Shown here in pieces: positions 28,101 through 40,102 of a DNA stretch of 64,000 nt. This stretch comes from Denitrovibrio acetiphilus DSM 12809 (GTDB lineage Bacteria; Chrysiogenota; Deferribacteres; Deferribacterales; Geovibrionaceae): NCBI RefSeq assembly GCF_000025725.1, contig NC_013943.1, forward strand, positions 744,001 through 808,000, in the 5' to 3' direction. Both the position numbers and the translations under genes were made by a program. The notes below the pieces were generated by a model. It did not search any database. It saw nothing but the letters and a program-made list of their open reading frames with translations, and was not told where the DNA came from. Numbering within the stretch: position 1 is the first letter of the stretch; each line of letters begins with the position of its first letter.

Positions 28101-28477
28101 AATAAATTGAACACAGGAGGGTTAAATTGAGAAGCACAATCCGCATGAATTGTAAGTATTATCTTCAAAATAATTATCCAGAATTAATAAACTTCAAAAG
28201 GGGTACAAGCCGATTCTATGAGTATATAAAGAAGACAACGATTGGAGGTTGGTGGTTCACCATAAACACGAAATATATAAAATATGAAGATTATTTTATC
28301 CTCGCTGGTGCTTTAGATAAAACAGAAAATGATTTCAGATTATACAAGATTCCAACTGATTATTTACAAAACCATATAAGTACTTTCTATGAAGATAAGA
28401 GCAGAATTCACCTATTTGTTTCTAAGCTGTCAACGCCGATGAATTTTTACGCCATTCGCCGGCGAATAATTACGCCA

Positions 28478-30294
<1,817 letters not shown>

Positions 30295-30492
30295 GTTCCC
30301 TCCTTTATGAAAGGAGAGAATAGCATTATTATAAAGTGGAGTAAAAATTCACCGGCGTTTGGCGTACTTTATCACCGGCGTTGACAAAGCAATCATCTCT
30401 TAACACAAGAAGAAAGAGTGGGCTCCCACTTATTCAATATATGTACCCGTAAGCTAAAATTCAGTTACAGAAAGAAAATCCTCATAAACTGA

Positions 30493-30522
30493 AAAGGAGC
30501 CTCCTACCAGAAGACTCCTTTC
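30493..30522 (-). terminator. Terminator after the lipoprotein genes
   Basis: Minus-strand stem AAAGGAG / CTCCTTTT with an approximately 16-nt loop, just after the 30534 gene. Confidence 0.55.
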
Positions 30523-30533
30523 AAGATATTTGA

Positions 30534-30890
30534 TTATTCCAAGCCTGAAACGCTTACATAAAAGCTCTTGCCATCATCAGTAGATTCCACTGTGTACGTG
30601 ATTGAGCTACTCTCTGCTAATGGATACCCTTCAAATTTCAAATCAGCCGCACATTCATAGGAATCAACCTGTTTGTTGTAGTTTGTAGTTCTTATGCTTT
30701 CAATTTTGTATTTGACTGATGATATGTCAAGAAATCCCATTGATTCCTTTGCTTGTTGATCTAAATGTTCTTGTACAATTTCAAGAACTAGATTTTGGGT
30801 TTCCTGATCTGAACATTTAGGAGTATTGTTCCCACATGCAACTAAGAATGTCATAGAGGCAAGCAGTAAGATTTTGAGCATAAATTTCAT
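30534..30890 (-). CDS. Small lipoprotein of unknown function
   Basis: 118 residues. Signal peptide with lipobox LVAC and Cys19, followed by a soluble domain with two further cysteines (residues 26 and about 77) that could form a disulfide. The pattern SVKYKIESIRTTNYNK then CAADLKFEGYP suggests a small alpha/beta fold. It lies 28 bp after another lipoprotein gene on the same strand and probably shares its transcript. No family is recognised. Confidence 0.65.
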   Translation of the reverse strand: MKFMLKILLLASMTFLVACGNNTPKCSDQETQNLVLEIVQEHLDQQAKESMGFLDISSVKYKIESIRTTNYNKQVDSYECAADLKFEGYPLAESSSITYTVESTDDGKSFYVSVSGLE

Positions 30891-30918
30891 TGTATTATCC
30901 CCTTTGTAGATTTAGTGA

Positions 30919-32172
30919 TTATAAAGAACTGGCATAGCCGATGAGTTCATTGTAATCCAGAGTCCCGTAGTTATCTGAGAAATTGAACCAGCCTGAAAGA
31001 CCGAATGGTGCTGTTTCTGTATTTTGCTCTGAGACGGAATCAATTCTTGTAATGATATTCCTTGTTGTTGCCTCAAGCTCAAAATCATCGACAGCACAGC
31101 CGTCAAAATCAGCAGACGATTTATTCACCATGTTTATAATCTCGTACATGTTCTGAGTTCCGGCAATGTCATTCAGAATATCTTCATCAGCATAGATGTA
31201 ACCCTCTGAACTCTGACATGTATAATCGGAATCATCACCGAGCCTTGATTCAAAAGTAGTGAATGTATAAACCTCTGTGTTCGAGTCTGGATTCTGCCTC
31301 ACTCTTTCGCTGTAAGATATTGGTCTGATTTCTGTTTCAAGATCATCATCTACTTTAGTGAGTTCATAGATTGTTCTCTCGTTAGTGAACACGATTACGT
31401 CCTTGTACCAAGCATCTGGATAAGCATTTTCGTTGTCGATTTCACTGCCCTGATAGTATTGAACCATGACAAAGTTTGTGTCACCGTACTGAGCTTTGAG
31501 AGCAAGCGTGTCCTCAAGAGACTTGGCAAGGATAGGTACAATGTCTCCTGCAAGGTCATGAGCGACAGCATTCTGTTCTTCTACATAGTCGGAATAGAGT
31601 TCTTCTTCTGTAAGCCCAAGTGTCTGAGACACGTTCTGCACTGTTTCATCCATGAGCAGAAGAATGTCCTGAACCGCTGATGGGTTCGCTGAGAAATAGT
31701 CACATGTTACATCTGCGCCATATTCCTGAAATATCATACTCTGAACCTTAGTCCAGAGAACAGATGTTAAAGGTGTGATATGAGCTGTTGTTTCCTCAGT
31801 TGTTCCGCCAAAGTTAGGTGCTCTGAACATCTGATATGCTTCTGTTACTGTACCGTTCTCTAGGTCAACAGCACCGACAGGAACATCAACCACGAGTGGC
31901 GAGTTCCAAGCACATGCTTTCTGTGTTTCATCTTCAAAAGTCAGGTTAAAGAGTCCACCTTCTCCAGAAACAACCGATGGTTCACCATCATCAAGCTCAC
32001 CGTTGTAGTTCAGGTCATAATAGATTGTTGCACCTTCTATGTAACCATCAATTACCTTGCCAGCCACATCAGCAGTAGTTGAGTCTGAATTTGATGAACT
32101 GGAAGATGAACCGCCACCGCCACAAGCGGTTAGTAAAAATAATGCCATAATTATTAAAAAATATCTCTTCAC
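30919..32172 (-). CDS. Lipoprotein with calcium-loop-like motif, unknown function
   Basis: 417 residues. Lipobox LTAC with Cys17, then a Gly/Ser linker (GGGGSSSSSS). The first domain has GKVIDGYIEGATIYYDLN and the loop DLNYNGELDDGEP, which resembles the calcium-binding D-x-N-x-NG loop seen at the start of many secreted adhesin or cell-surface proteins. The rest is acidic and unassigned, with several cysteines. An outer-surface location is likely. It is divergent from the XRE gene at 32297 with a 124-bp gap between them. Confidence 0.65.
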   Translation of the reverse strand: MKRYFLIIMALFLLTACGGGGSSSSSSNSDSTTADVAGKVIDGYIEGATIYYDLNYNGELDDGEPSVVSGEGGLFNLTFEDETQKACAWNSPLVVDVPVGAVDLENGTVTEAYQMFRAPNFGGTTEETTAHITPLTSVLWTKVQSMIFQEYGADVTCDYFSANPSAVQDILLLMDETVQNVSQTLGLTEEELYSDYVEEQNAVAHDLAGDIVPILAKSLEDTLALKAQYGDTNFVMVQYYQGSEIDNENAYPDAWYKDVIVFTNERTIYELTKVDDDLETEIRPISYSERVRQNPDSNTEVYTFTTFESRLGDDSDYTCQSSEGYIYADEDILNDIAGTQNMYEIINMVNKSSADFDGCAVDDFELEATTRNIITRIDSVSEQNTETAPFGLSGWFNFSDNYGTLDYNELIGYASSL

Positions 32173-32296
32173 TATAAAACCTCCGTTAAATGATTGTAAT
32201 AGTTAGACCTTATAGGATTAATCATTTATCAATACTATACAGCCTCACCGTATATATGCGGTGTTTAAAGTGTAAACTTTAACGCAATATTTGTAA

Positions 32297-32515
32297 ATGG
32301 ATAATATCAATTTAAAATTTGGGAAAAAACTTAGACAGTTACGAACTGAAAGGAACATGACTCAGGAAGAACTGGCAGAAAAGTCAGGTATTGATTATAA
32401 GTATCTTCAGAAATTAGAAGGGCAAAGCCCTTCATCGCCAACATTATCGACCCTTGAAAAACTTGCCGTAGGGTTGGATATAACAATAATACAGCTTTTA
32501 TCAGATATTCAGTAA
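32297..32515 (+). CDS. XRE-family helix-turn-helix regulator
   Basis: 72 residues, a single HTH_3 domain: FGKKLRQLRTERNMTQEELAEKSGIDYKYLQKLEGQ followed by TLSTLEKLAVGLDITIIQLL. The small size and position between divergent genes suggest it controls the lipoprotein genes or the nuclease-like genes after it. It resembles the host-region XRE protein at 42504. Confidence 0.82.
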   Translation: MDNINLKFGKKLRQLRTERNMTQEELAEKSGIDYKYLQKLEGQSPSSPTLSTLEKLAVGLDITIIQLLSDIQ

Positions 32516-32516
32516 G

Positions 32517-32786
32517 ACACGCAGTATTTCAGCCGTGTTACTGAACGATATTTCTGTTGCTCTTAATGTGTCAATTTCAGAGCTAATACAACACGACCAC
32601 AAATATAACAGCGAACTTTTAAAAAAGAGGTCACAAAATACATCAACAGTGCCAGTTCAGAAACCATCCAGAAGATTTATTTCTTTATTAAAAATATTTT
32701 ATAGTAACGATACATACTTGTCTGGTCTTTCCTGTTTTGTTAATATAGCATGCCACATGTTAAAGAGGCGTACTAATAATGTCTAA
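32517..32786 (+). pseudogene. C-terminal remnant of a second XRE regulator
   Basis: The frame opens inside sequence equivalent to the middle of an XRE domain: SISAVLLNDISVALNVSISELIQ corresponds to NVSAALLNDIASALNIPIAEL in the 42504 protein. The N-terminal half of the HTH is missing, and only GTG 32535 could start it. It is probably a remnant joined by recombination. Confidence 0.6.
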
Positions 32787-33879
32787 GCAAGTGTTTACTA
32801 GCTTCGAAAGAGAAGCGATTTGGACTGCATATAATCGAAAATGTGCTTATACTGGTAGACAGTTAGAAATTGATAATTTTCACATAGAGCACATAATCCC
32901 TGAATCAATAGCCCAAAACAAAAATGAATTAGATAAGATTATCAGAAATTTTGGTTTACCAAATGATTTTGATATTTTCGGTTATGAGAACCTATTGCCC
33001 TCCCATCCTAGCGCAAATCTAACAAAAGGTAATAAGACGTTAATATCGACACCTTTCTTTATTAATCTCGCAATTGAGAAAAAACCAATCATTGAAAATA
33101 ATATTAAAAAACTACAGGAAATGGCATCGAGAAGTAAATTTATCATGTCTATTAAACAAGCATTTGAAAGGGACATAATTACCGAACAAAAAATGAACGA
33201 ACTAATAACTTTATTTGACAGCAAACCAAATGATGCTTTTAACATATTAGTGGAATTGGAATTCAAGAACAAAGTAGTTTTTAATAAAGTTAGTAAAAAT
33301 GAAATAAATGAGTTGTTAAATATGCCTCTTGATACAATTGATAAATTATTCCGAACTAAAGATGGAAAAAAAGAGGAATATGTAATTCAAACATGCAATG
33401 ACTATTTTAAAGCATTAGAGAATGGATTCTATCCGTTTACTACTTATGATATGGCACGCACCACTCACCTAGAACAAAAATGTGGACTATTAAAAGCTAT
33501 ACAAGATGCAAGATTACCACTCACTTCTTATATCTCTGAACCCAAAAAAAGTATTCTTGATACCAATTTGCTATCATTTAACTTTTTCCCTTGGATTGCA
33601 GAAAATTCTTCAAGACCAATATATCGTGAAACCTATAGTGACATGATAAAGAGGGGTGAGGCAAAAGTGATATCCACAACATCGCATAGCATTACAATTG
33701 AACATGCTGGGCTCAGACAATCACTGACGGAAGTCATGCGAGCTGATTTTGATAACGATGGAATAGAAGACATTCTACTATTTGAATCATATCATGTAAC
33801 ACAAGGAACTTTTGGATACGGTGAAATCAGGATTATCTCAATAAAAGAAAAAGATGGAAACTTTGTTATTGTCAAATAG
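32779..33879 (+). CDS. HNH endonuclease-like protein with C-terminal VCBS-like loop
   Basis: 366 residues. N-terminal HNH site: KCAYTGRQL, DNFHIEHIIPES, then NLLPSHPSANLTKGN (the second H/N element), residues about 12-90. A long helical middle follows. The last 70 residues contain ADFDNDGIEDILLF, a DxDxDGxxD calcium-type loop, then a beta-rich end. No zinc CxxC pairs are present. It may cut DNA in defence against phages; a toxin or other effector role is also possible. AGAGG lies upstream of the ATG. Confidence 0.7.
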   Translation: MSKQVFTSFEREAIWTAYNRKCAYTGRQLEIDNFHIEHIIPESIAQNKNELDKIIRNFGLPNDFDIFGYENLLPSHPSANLTKGNKTLISTPFFINLAIEKKPIIENNIKKLQEMASRSKFIMSIKQAFERDIITEQKMNELITLFDSKPNDAFNILVELEFKNKVVFNKVSKNEINELLNMPLDTIDKLFRTKDGKKEEYVIQTCNDYFKALENGFYPFTTYDMARTTHLEQKCGLLKAIQDARLPLTSYISEPKKSILDTNLLSFNFFPWIAENSSRPIYRETYSDMIKRGEAKVISTTSHSITIEHAGLRQSLTEVMRADFDNDGIEDILLFESYHVTQGTFGYGEIRIISIKEKDGNFVIVK

Positions 33880-33916
33880 CTTAAATCTCAAAGCTATAAA
33901 ATAACTCATCTCAAAG

Positions 33917-33945
33917 CAATTCAGAACGATTTTTGTTCTAAATTG
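33917..33945 (+). repeat. 29-bp dyad site, copy c
   Basis: Arm CAATTCAGAAC, spacer GATTTTT, arm GTTCTAAATTG; arms match at 10 of 11 positions. It is just before the 33958 gene. Spacer identical to copy e. Confidence 0.75.
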
Positions 33946-33957
33946 ATAGGTGAATAT

Positions 33958-35520
33958 ATGCGGACTGAGGAACAGATAATAGCCGAATTAAAGGAACTAT
34001 GTGTTCAAGATGGTTATCTAAATGCTGTTGCACACTTTTGTTTAATGACCGGATACATTTTTTATTCAGAAGAAATTGGCTCCAATGAGGTATCTGACCG
34101 TTATTCACGTAAAAATCTAATTGATACAGAAATTAAGACTATCTTGGGATTTGCGATAAAAAACGGAATTAATACTCAAGAAGTAAAACCTGTAACAGTA
34201 CAATCATACATCGATCAAACAGAAGAGCTTTTAAAAGAATTACACGATTCAATGGGACTGACTATTCGTGATGAGTTATTTAGTAACTCTCAAAGTGAAG
34301 CGATTCCTGTAAGAACACCAGATGAGTTTCCTAACAGTTTCTTCCGTGAAGTCATCTTTTACTGTGGCATGTCAGCACACAATTTTCAGTTTCATGAGTT
34401 TGCTATTGAGAAATACAAGAATGATAATGATTGGCTTCAGAAAACTTATGGGGTATCTATTCAAGATTGTGTGACAATTTGTAAAGCAATTTCTGATAGA
34501 GTTTTAGAAAACATTAATTCCACTCGCTCAGATAAAACTAAATCATCAAAAGTTTTAACTGATGGAAATTTTCTAATAAATCTTTTTAAGTTCAACCTTT
34601 CTGAAATTGCTAAGCAATCTGAGTTAGACAAAAATATCGTTCAAAGTTTTATGAAGTTATTTTCTGTAGATGATACAGAAAGGAATAATTTGTTTAGTGA
34701 GTTAAACGATTATAACGTTATTCAAGCAAAGCCTATAATACAAATTAGTTCTCATGAGTATCTCAGCTTGGATAGCACATCACTTTATCAGGCTATTTAT
34801 GAATCGCCTTTTTACTGGATGATGCGAGACACGGGTTACACAAATATTGCTGTCGAAAATAGAGGTCGTTTTGCCGAAGAATTTGTGTTTAATAAGCTAT
34901 CTGAAATATTTGGGATTAATAATGTTTATAAAAATATCGATATATATTCCTCCCCAAGTAATAGGCTAGGTGAAATAGACATATTAGTTCAATATTCTGA
35001 CAGAATATTTATTGTGCAGACGAAATCAAAGGGCTTAACTTTAGCGGCTCAGAAATGCAATGATAATACTTTAAGAGGGGATTTTAAAAAAGCTGTTCAG
35101 GATGCTTACGATCAAGGTCTGATTTGTGCTAAAGCGTTGCTTGAGAATAAGAACTACCTGCTAGACTCTGAAAAAAATAGAGTCGAAATAAAGCACAAGA
35201 TTAATGATATTTTCATTATTTGCTCAACTTCTTCTCACTACCCAGCCATTAGTGTTCAGTCAGCACATTTTCTAAAGTATGAAACGAGCAACATTATACA
35301 TCCTCCCTATGTTTTGGATATCTTCTTTTTTGATATACTGTGTGAGTTTTTAAATGACCCTTTGTACTTCATGGATTTTCTTAAAAAACGCTTACGATAC
35401 ATAAAATCTTTAAGAGCAACCCATGAACATACTATCCTAAGTTACCATCTACAACATAATCTGTATTTTTCAGAAAAATATGATTGTATGTCCTTGGATG
35501 ACGACATTGCACAGGATTAG
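33958..35520 (+). CDS. Uncharacterised protein with C-terminal PD-(D/E)XK nuclease-like domain
   Basis: About 520 residues from ATG 33958, with AGGTGA upstream. The N-terminal 290 residues are helical and unassigned. From about 300: RGRFAEEFVFNKLSEIFG (helix with Glu), then RLGEIDILVQYSDRIFIVQTKSKGL, giving the D-x(n)-Q-x-K signature of restriction-like and NERD-like nucleases. Cytoplasmic, no membrane helix. The next gene, 8 bp on, encodes a SEC-C protein, and both stand inside a module bounded by 29-bp sites. A defence function is likely but inferred. Confidence 0.65.
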   Translation: MRTEEQIIAELKELCVQDGYLNAVAHFCLMTGYIFYSEEIGSNEVSDRYSRKNLIDTEIKTILGFAIKNGINTQEVKPVTVQSYIDQTEELLKELHDSMGLTIRDELFSNSQSEAIPVRTPDEFPNSFFREVIFYCGMSAHNFQFHEFAIEKYKNDNDWLQKTYGVSIQDCVTICKAISDRVLENINSTRSDKTKSSKVLTDGNFLINLFKFNLSEIAKQSELDKNIVQSFMKLFSVDDTERNNLFSELNDYNVIQAKPIIQISSHEYLSLDSTSLYQAIYESPFYWMMRDTGYTNIAVENRGRFAEEFVFNKLSEIFGINNVYKNIDIYSSPSNRLGEIDILVQYSDRIFIVQTKSKGLTLAAQKCNDNTLRGDFKKAVQDAYDQGLICAKALLENKNYLLDSEKNRVEIKHKINDIFIICSTSSHYPAISVQSAHFLKYETSNIIHPPYVLDIFFFDILCEFLNDPLYFMDFLKKRLRYIKSLRATHEHTILSYHLQHNLYFSEKYDCMSLDDDIAQD

Positions 35521-36051
35521 ATATTGCAATGCTAGTGAGGCGTACAGGTGCGCCTGCAAAAGAGACTCCAGAAGGCATCTTGACAAGGTTAAAAGACACG
35601 CCTTTTAGTAAACTGATTTCCCAGATTAAGTATAATGATGATCCTGCCATTATTAAGTTCGGCGAAACGCTTCTCGGTTTAAGTGAAGACTCTGTTTTAG
35701 AATTAAGTGGCTATATTGAAAATATGGCTAAAGACACAAAGAAAACAGGTCAGCAGCATGATTTTACAATAGCGAATGATTTATTTGGCTTAACAATTCA
35801 CTGTAATAATGGAAGCGATAAAGAAGCTCTAAAACTCTTGAAAAACCATTGTGAAAAAAGAAAGTACAAACAAAAATTGCATGATTATTATGGAGCATGT
35901 ATTGATGAAAATTTGAATATCAGATTTTGTATTACTTTAGAGTATCCATATGTTTATGCGTATTCCGGTGTAATTGGACACTGAATCCGGAAATGACTGG
36001 ACAGTGATTCCGGTTTTGATTGGTCAGTTTGAATTCAGTTAATCTTCCTAC

Positions 36052-37338
36052 GAGCCTGTCATATTAACTGTGTAAAGTCGTAATTCTGTCTTCATAGTTG
36101 ATATATAGCTGTGAGTATATTACACCCCAATCCCTGATTGGCATAGTCCATTTCTTTTCGATACCTAAAATAGCTAAATATAAGAGCTTTACAAGGGAGT
36201 CTTCCGTCGGGAAGGCTCCCTTTCCTTTAGTCGATTTCCTGATGGCAGAATGGAAGCTCTCAACCGGATTCGTGGTATAAATCAGTTTCCTGAGCTCCTT
36301 GGAATATTTGAAATACGTAGAAAGCTCAGTCCAGTTGTTCCGCCATGATTTCGAGATGTTAGGATATTTGCTGTCCCACTTCTCAGCAAAGGCATCCAGC
36401 TCAGCTCTGGCTTGTTCCTCGGTCGCTGCGGCATAGATTTTCTTGAGGTCAGCAGCCACAGTCTTACGCTCCTTCCAGGGCACAAAGCGGAGAGAGTTGC
36501 GTATCTGATGGACTACGCATTTCTGAATCTCAGACTGTGGAAAAGCGGCTGTTATAGCTTCTGAGATGCCCTTGAGGTTGTCTACGGCAAAGATAAGAAT
36601 ATCCTGTACTCCACGGTTCTTTAGCTCGTTCATAACTGTCAGCCAGTATTTAGCGGATTCTGTCTCGGCAAGATATAGCCCCAGACAGGATTTATGACCT
36701 TCCATGCTGATGCCGATCACAAAGTAGATAGTGACGTTGCGAACAGCTCCGTCCACACGCATCTTTAAAACCATGCCGTCCATAAAGACGATGGCGTATA
36801 TCTCTTCCAAGGCTCTGTTCTGCCATTCTTTAGCCTGTGGGAGAATCTTGTCTGTAATAACGCTGACTGTCTCCGGCGATAGCTCATGACCGTAGATATC
36901 AAAGATGTGCTCTTTGATGTCACGGTTACTCATACCCTTGGCATACATGGAAATTACTTTAGCTTCAATGCCTGATATATCTGTCTGGCGTTTCTTGACT
37001 ATTTCAGGCGAAAAGGTTGATAGGCGATCACGGGGTACTTCGAGTTCCATTTCGCCCATTTGTGATTGTACTTTCTTGGAAGAACGACCGTTACGGCTGT
37101 TGCCGTCACTTACGTTCGGTTCATGTTTCTTATAGCCTAAATGGGCTTCAAGCTCACCTTCGTAGAGCGTTTCTATGACTTCTTTCATCATGTCACGCAT
37201 AAACACCTGAAGGTCTTCTGTGGTTTTTACATCGCTTTCAGCAAGCAGTTCTTTCAGTTTGTCCTTGTCTAATTTCATCATAAACCTCGCATGTTAGTTT
37301 AACACATACGACGTTTACACACTTTTATTTACACGCTC
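36052..37338 (-). mobile_element. IS256-family insertion sequence, copy 2 (nested)
   Basis: 1287 bp, flanked by CTTCCTAC (36044-36051 and 37339-37346), inserted in the left end region of IS21 copy 2, downstream of istB. Sequence appears the same as copy 1 at 24755. Confidence 0.95.
36064..37281 (-). CDS. IS256-family transposase, copy 2
   Basis: 405 residues, same translation as the 24767 gene, with the same DDE residues. Intact. Two identical copies 11 kb apart show recent movement. Confidence 0.95.
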   Translation of the reverse strand: MMKLDKDKLKELLAESDVKTTEDLQVFMRDMMKEVIETLYEGELEAHLGYKKHEPNVSDGNSRNGRSSKKVQSQMGEMELEVPRDRLSTFSPEIVKKRQTDISGIEAKVISMYAKGMSNRDIKEHIFDIYGHELSPETVSVITDKILPQAKEWQNRALEEIYAIVFMDGMVLKMRVDGAVRNVTIYFVIGISMEGHKSCLGLYLAETESAKYWLTVMNELKNRGVQDILIFAVDNLKGISEAITAAFPQSEIQKCVVHQIRNSLRFVPWKERKTVAADLKKIYAAATEEQARAELDAFAEKWDSKYPNISKSWRNNWTELSTYFKYSKELRKLIYTTNPVESFHSAIRKSTKGKGAFPTEDSLVKLLYLAILGIEKKWTMPIRDWGVIYSQLYINYEDRITTLHS

Positions 37339-37397
37339 CTTCCTACTCCTCTTAAATATCTAAATGTCCATCTTTGGTCAAGCTTTCAGTGGTAACT

Positions 37398-38153
37398 CTA
37401 TTCATTTTTCATGTTAACAGAGCTCTGCTCTTTCTCTTTCCTGAGCGACTCGCCAGTAAGCTGTAAGTGTTCGGCGTTATGCACAAGCCTGTCACATATG
37501 GCGTCAGCGATAGTGTGATCACCTATGATGTCATGCCATTTATCAACAGGTATCTGAGTAGCGATAATAGTGGACCTAGCGGAGTAGCGGTCTTCCATGA
37601 CCTCAAGGAAGTCCTTCCTCTCATGGTCGTTGAGAGTATCAAGCCCCCAGTCGTCAACTATCAGTACGTTTACCTTGGACAGCTGAGTAAGCACCTTTAC
37701 GTAAGAACCATCTGTTCTTGCCACCTTAAGCTCCTGAAGGAGCCTCGGAAGTCTGACATAGAGGGACTTTATTCCGTTTCGGCATGCGCTGTTGCCGAGA
37801 GCGCAGGCGATATAAGTCTTCCCAACTCCAGAGGCTCCGGTGATTATGATATTCCTGTGTTTGCGAACCCAATCATTCTTGCCAAGCTCCAGCATCATCT
37901 GCTTTGTAATGTTCCTGCCGTTCCTGTACCGAATGTCCTCTATGCAAGCACCAGTATACCTGAGTTTAGCTTTCTTTAGAAGCAGGCTGAGCTGTCTGTC
38001 TTCCCTGTACAGAGACTCATGTTCCAGAAGGATTCTCAGCCTCTCATCGAAACTGAGCTCATCCACCTCCAGCATCTTGCGCTGTAGCTCATACGCCTGA
38101 ATGAATCCTTTAAGTCTGAGCTGTGTCATCATTTCCGTTAGTTCCATATTCAA
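37398..38153 (-). CDS. istB: IS21 helper ATPase IstB (copy 2)
   Basis: 251 residues. Walker A GASGVGKTYIACAL (about 105-118), Walker B VLIVDDWGLD, and IIATQIPVDKWHDIIGD after it. AAA+ partner of the IstA encoded upstream; its start overlaps the istA stop by 4 bp. Different subgroup from the IstB at 28478. Confidence 0.95.
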   Translation of the reverse strand: MNMELTEMMTQLRLKGFIQAYELQRKMLEVDELSFDERLRILLEHESLYREDRQLSLLLKKAKLRYTGACIEDIRYRNGRNITKQMMLELGKNDWVRKHRNIIITGASGVGKTYIACALGNSACRNGIKSLYVRLPRLLQELKVARTDGSYVKVLTQLSKVNVLIVDDWGLDTLNDHERKDFLEVMEDRYSARSTIIATQIPVDKWHDIIGDHTIADAICDRLVHNAEHLQLTGESLRKEKEQSSVNMKNE

Positions 38154-39688
38154 TCATCTCCTTTTATACGGTAGTACTCATTGCCCCTGATATTCTCATG
38201 GACAAGATTCTTTCTTGGTTCTCCTTCAAGGTAGTGTATTTTATCCAGACCTTTTTCAAGGATAGACTTAATGCTGTTATATCTGACAGTGCCGCTCTCC
38301 AGAACCATACGGCATGCCTTCTCAAGTCTTTCCGGCGGGTAATACTTCGAAAGCTTAATAACACCCATACAGCTCTTGTAAGCCTGTTCCGGAAACTGCC
38401 TGCTGTCTATAATGGCATCTATTGCTTTGGCGGTGTACACTCCGGCTGTCTTTGACGCCCATTTGTTCATTCTCTCTGGTGTCCAGCCTGAGGCGACGAA
38501 CTGATGATTGGGCGGCATGTGGGCGGCAGAGGTAGCATAGTATCCACGCTTAAAAGACCGAGGGTGTGATGCTATACATTTATTCTTATGCAGTATCTGA
38601 ACTATCCTGCTGTTGTATTTGATATCTACAGTTTCGCCCATAAGTCGCCATGGGACACTGTAGTGAGCATCTCCAATCTGCACATGATAGTTGAAATTCA
38701 CCTTGGCTTTTTTCCAGCTGTACTGTTCGAATCTTTCAAATGGGAGAGGTTTCAGTGCAGGCTGGTCTAATTCTTTGAACAGCTGTCTGCGGGATGACTT
38801 CATGTGCTGCATGGGTCTGTCGTTAAGATTTACAAGCTCTTCCGCCACTGCGCTGTTGAGTTCCTGTATGCTGTTGAATGTGCGGTTACGGAGTACAGCA
38901 AGGATACGGCGCTGAACGTTAAGTACGCCGTTCTCTACTTTACCCTTATCCTTTGGTTTACCTGGTCTTGCGGGGACAACTGCGATGCCGTAATGCGCCG
39001 CCATGTCTGCGTAACCGGGATTTATATCAGGATCGTAAAAGCATGGGGACGTTACTCCAGACTTAAGATTATCCGGCACTATGCATTCAGGAACGCCGCC
39101 GAAGAAATCGAACATCTTTACATGGGCTTCTATCCAGAACTCTTTCGTCTGGTCAGGAACACATACCGCATAGGTGTATGAACTTGCTCCTAAGGTCGCT
39201 ACAAAGAGATCTACTGATGTCACCTCGCCTGTTATTGGATTTACGATCTCAGGCTTGTAACCGGAGAAGTCTACAAATACCTTCTCGCCTGCTTTATGAT
39301 TAAACCGCATCGTCGGATTAATCTTTTTACTCCACTGCTGATAGTGGTAAGAGAACTGGGAACGGCTGTAGCCTCCGGGATTCTCACGAATATACTCTTC
39401 CCAGAGAAGCTGAAGAGTCACCCCTTTGCGCTTAAGCTCTTTGCAAAGGTACTCCATATCCGGCATTGGGCGGGAGTATACTGGCTGATCTGGTTCTTTG
39501 GGGTAAAAGATTGACTCAAGCTTCTCGTCCGGAAGCTCGGCAAATGTTTCATAAGGTATGCCTGAATCTATGTACTTGTTGATGCATCCGCCTGCTGTCG
39601 TTGGTGATACATTGCAGGCTTTGGCTATCTGACGGTTGCTGAGACCGCCCAGATTGTAAAGGCGGATTACTTCACGAAGATATTTCAT
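38150..39688 (-). CDS. istA: IS21 transposase IstA (copy 2)
   Basis: About 512 residues from the ATG at 39688, which has AAGGAAGG upstream; an ATG at 39718 is also in frame. Helix-turn-helix GGLSNRQIAKACNVSPTTAGG, then VFVDFSGYKPEI, CIVPDNLKSGV and KGKVENGVLNV with the D, D and E residues, and a Mu-type C-terminal domain. The gene is intact. Confidence 0.93.
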   Translation of the reverse strand: MKYLREVIRLYNLGGLSNRQIAKACNVSPTTAGGCINKYIDSGIPYETFAELPDEKLESIFYPKEPDQPVYSRPMPDMEYLCKELKRKGVTLQLLWEEYIRENPGGYSRSQFSYHYQQWSKKINPTMRFNHKAGEKVFVDFSGYKPEIVNPITGEVTSVDLFVATLGASSYTYAVCVPDQTKEFWIEAHVKMFDFFGGVPECIVPDNLKSGVTSPCFYDPDINPGYADMAAHYGIAVVPARPGKPKDKGKVENGVLNVQRRILAVLRNRTFNSIQELNSAVAEELVNLNDRPMQHMKSSRRQLFKELDQPALKPLPFERFEQYSWKKAKVNFNYHVQIGDAHYSVPWRLMGETVDIKYNSRIVQILHKNKCIASHPRSFKRGYYATSAAHMPPNHQFVASGWTPERMNKWASKTAGVYTAKAIDAIIDSRQFPEQAYKSCMGVIKLSKYYPPERLEKACRMVLESGTVRYNSIKSILEKGLDKIHYLEGEPRKNLVHENIRGNEYYRIKGDD

Positions 39689-40102
39689 TGTTAACCTTCC
39701 TTTCTTGCGTCGTCGCATCTGTCTCTCCTGTTTTTGAGACAGATTCTATAGGCTCGGAAGATTAACGTAAAATTCAATTCAAATGATAAAACAGGACACA
39801 AATACAAATCCGGCTGTTGCACTTAAGTGTCCAGTCATTTCCGGATTCACTGTCCAGTTAATTACGGATTGAGTGTCCAATCAATTCCGGAAATGGTGTC
39901 CAATTAAAACCGGATTGACTGTCCAATCAACTCCGGATTTCGCATGTTTATTCAGATTCCATGAATTTTAGATCAATGTCTTTATCGAACTTAAATTTAA
40001 TAAATTGAGACAAGCATAATACTAAAGAAAAACAAAAGACTGGTAGGAATGAACCATGCCCTTGTGGTAGCGGTAAAAAATATAAAAAATGTTGTTTATC
40101 TA

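Larger units (their letters stand above)
35957..39944 (-). mobile_element. IS21-family insertion sequence, copy 2, with IS256 nested inside
   Basis: Starts TGCGTATTCCGG and ends CCGGATTTCGCA, flanked by TGTTTA (35951-35956 and 39945-39950). Several short repeats of the type GGACA..CCGG line each end, as is usual in IS21. Without the nested IS256 (36052-37338 plus one duplication) the element is about 2.69 kb. It differs from the IS21 at 28428. Confidence 0.93.

Noticed and set aside
33917-33945. GAAC-N7-GTTC as a LexA/SOS box
   Set aside because: The symmetry extends through the full 11-bp arms, and one copy overlaps a stop codon and another lies inside a reading frame, so a simple operator explains them poorly.
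40006-40008. In-frame TGA as a selenocysteine codon
   Set aside because: No SECIS-like hairpin follows; the region is AT-rich and unstructured, and the gene is already broken by IS elements.
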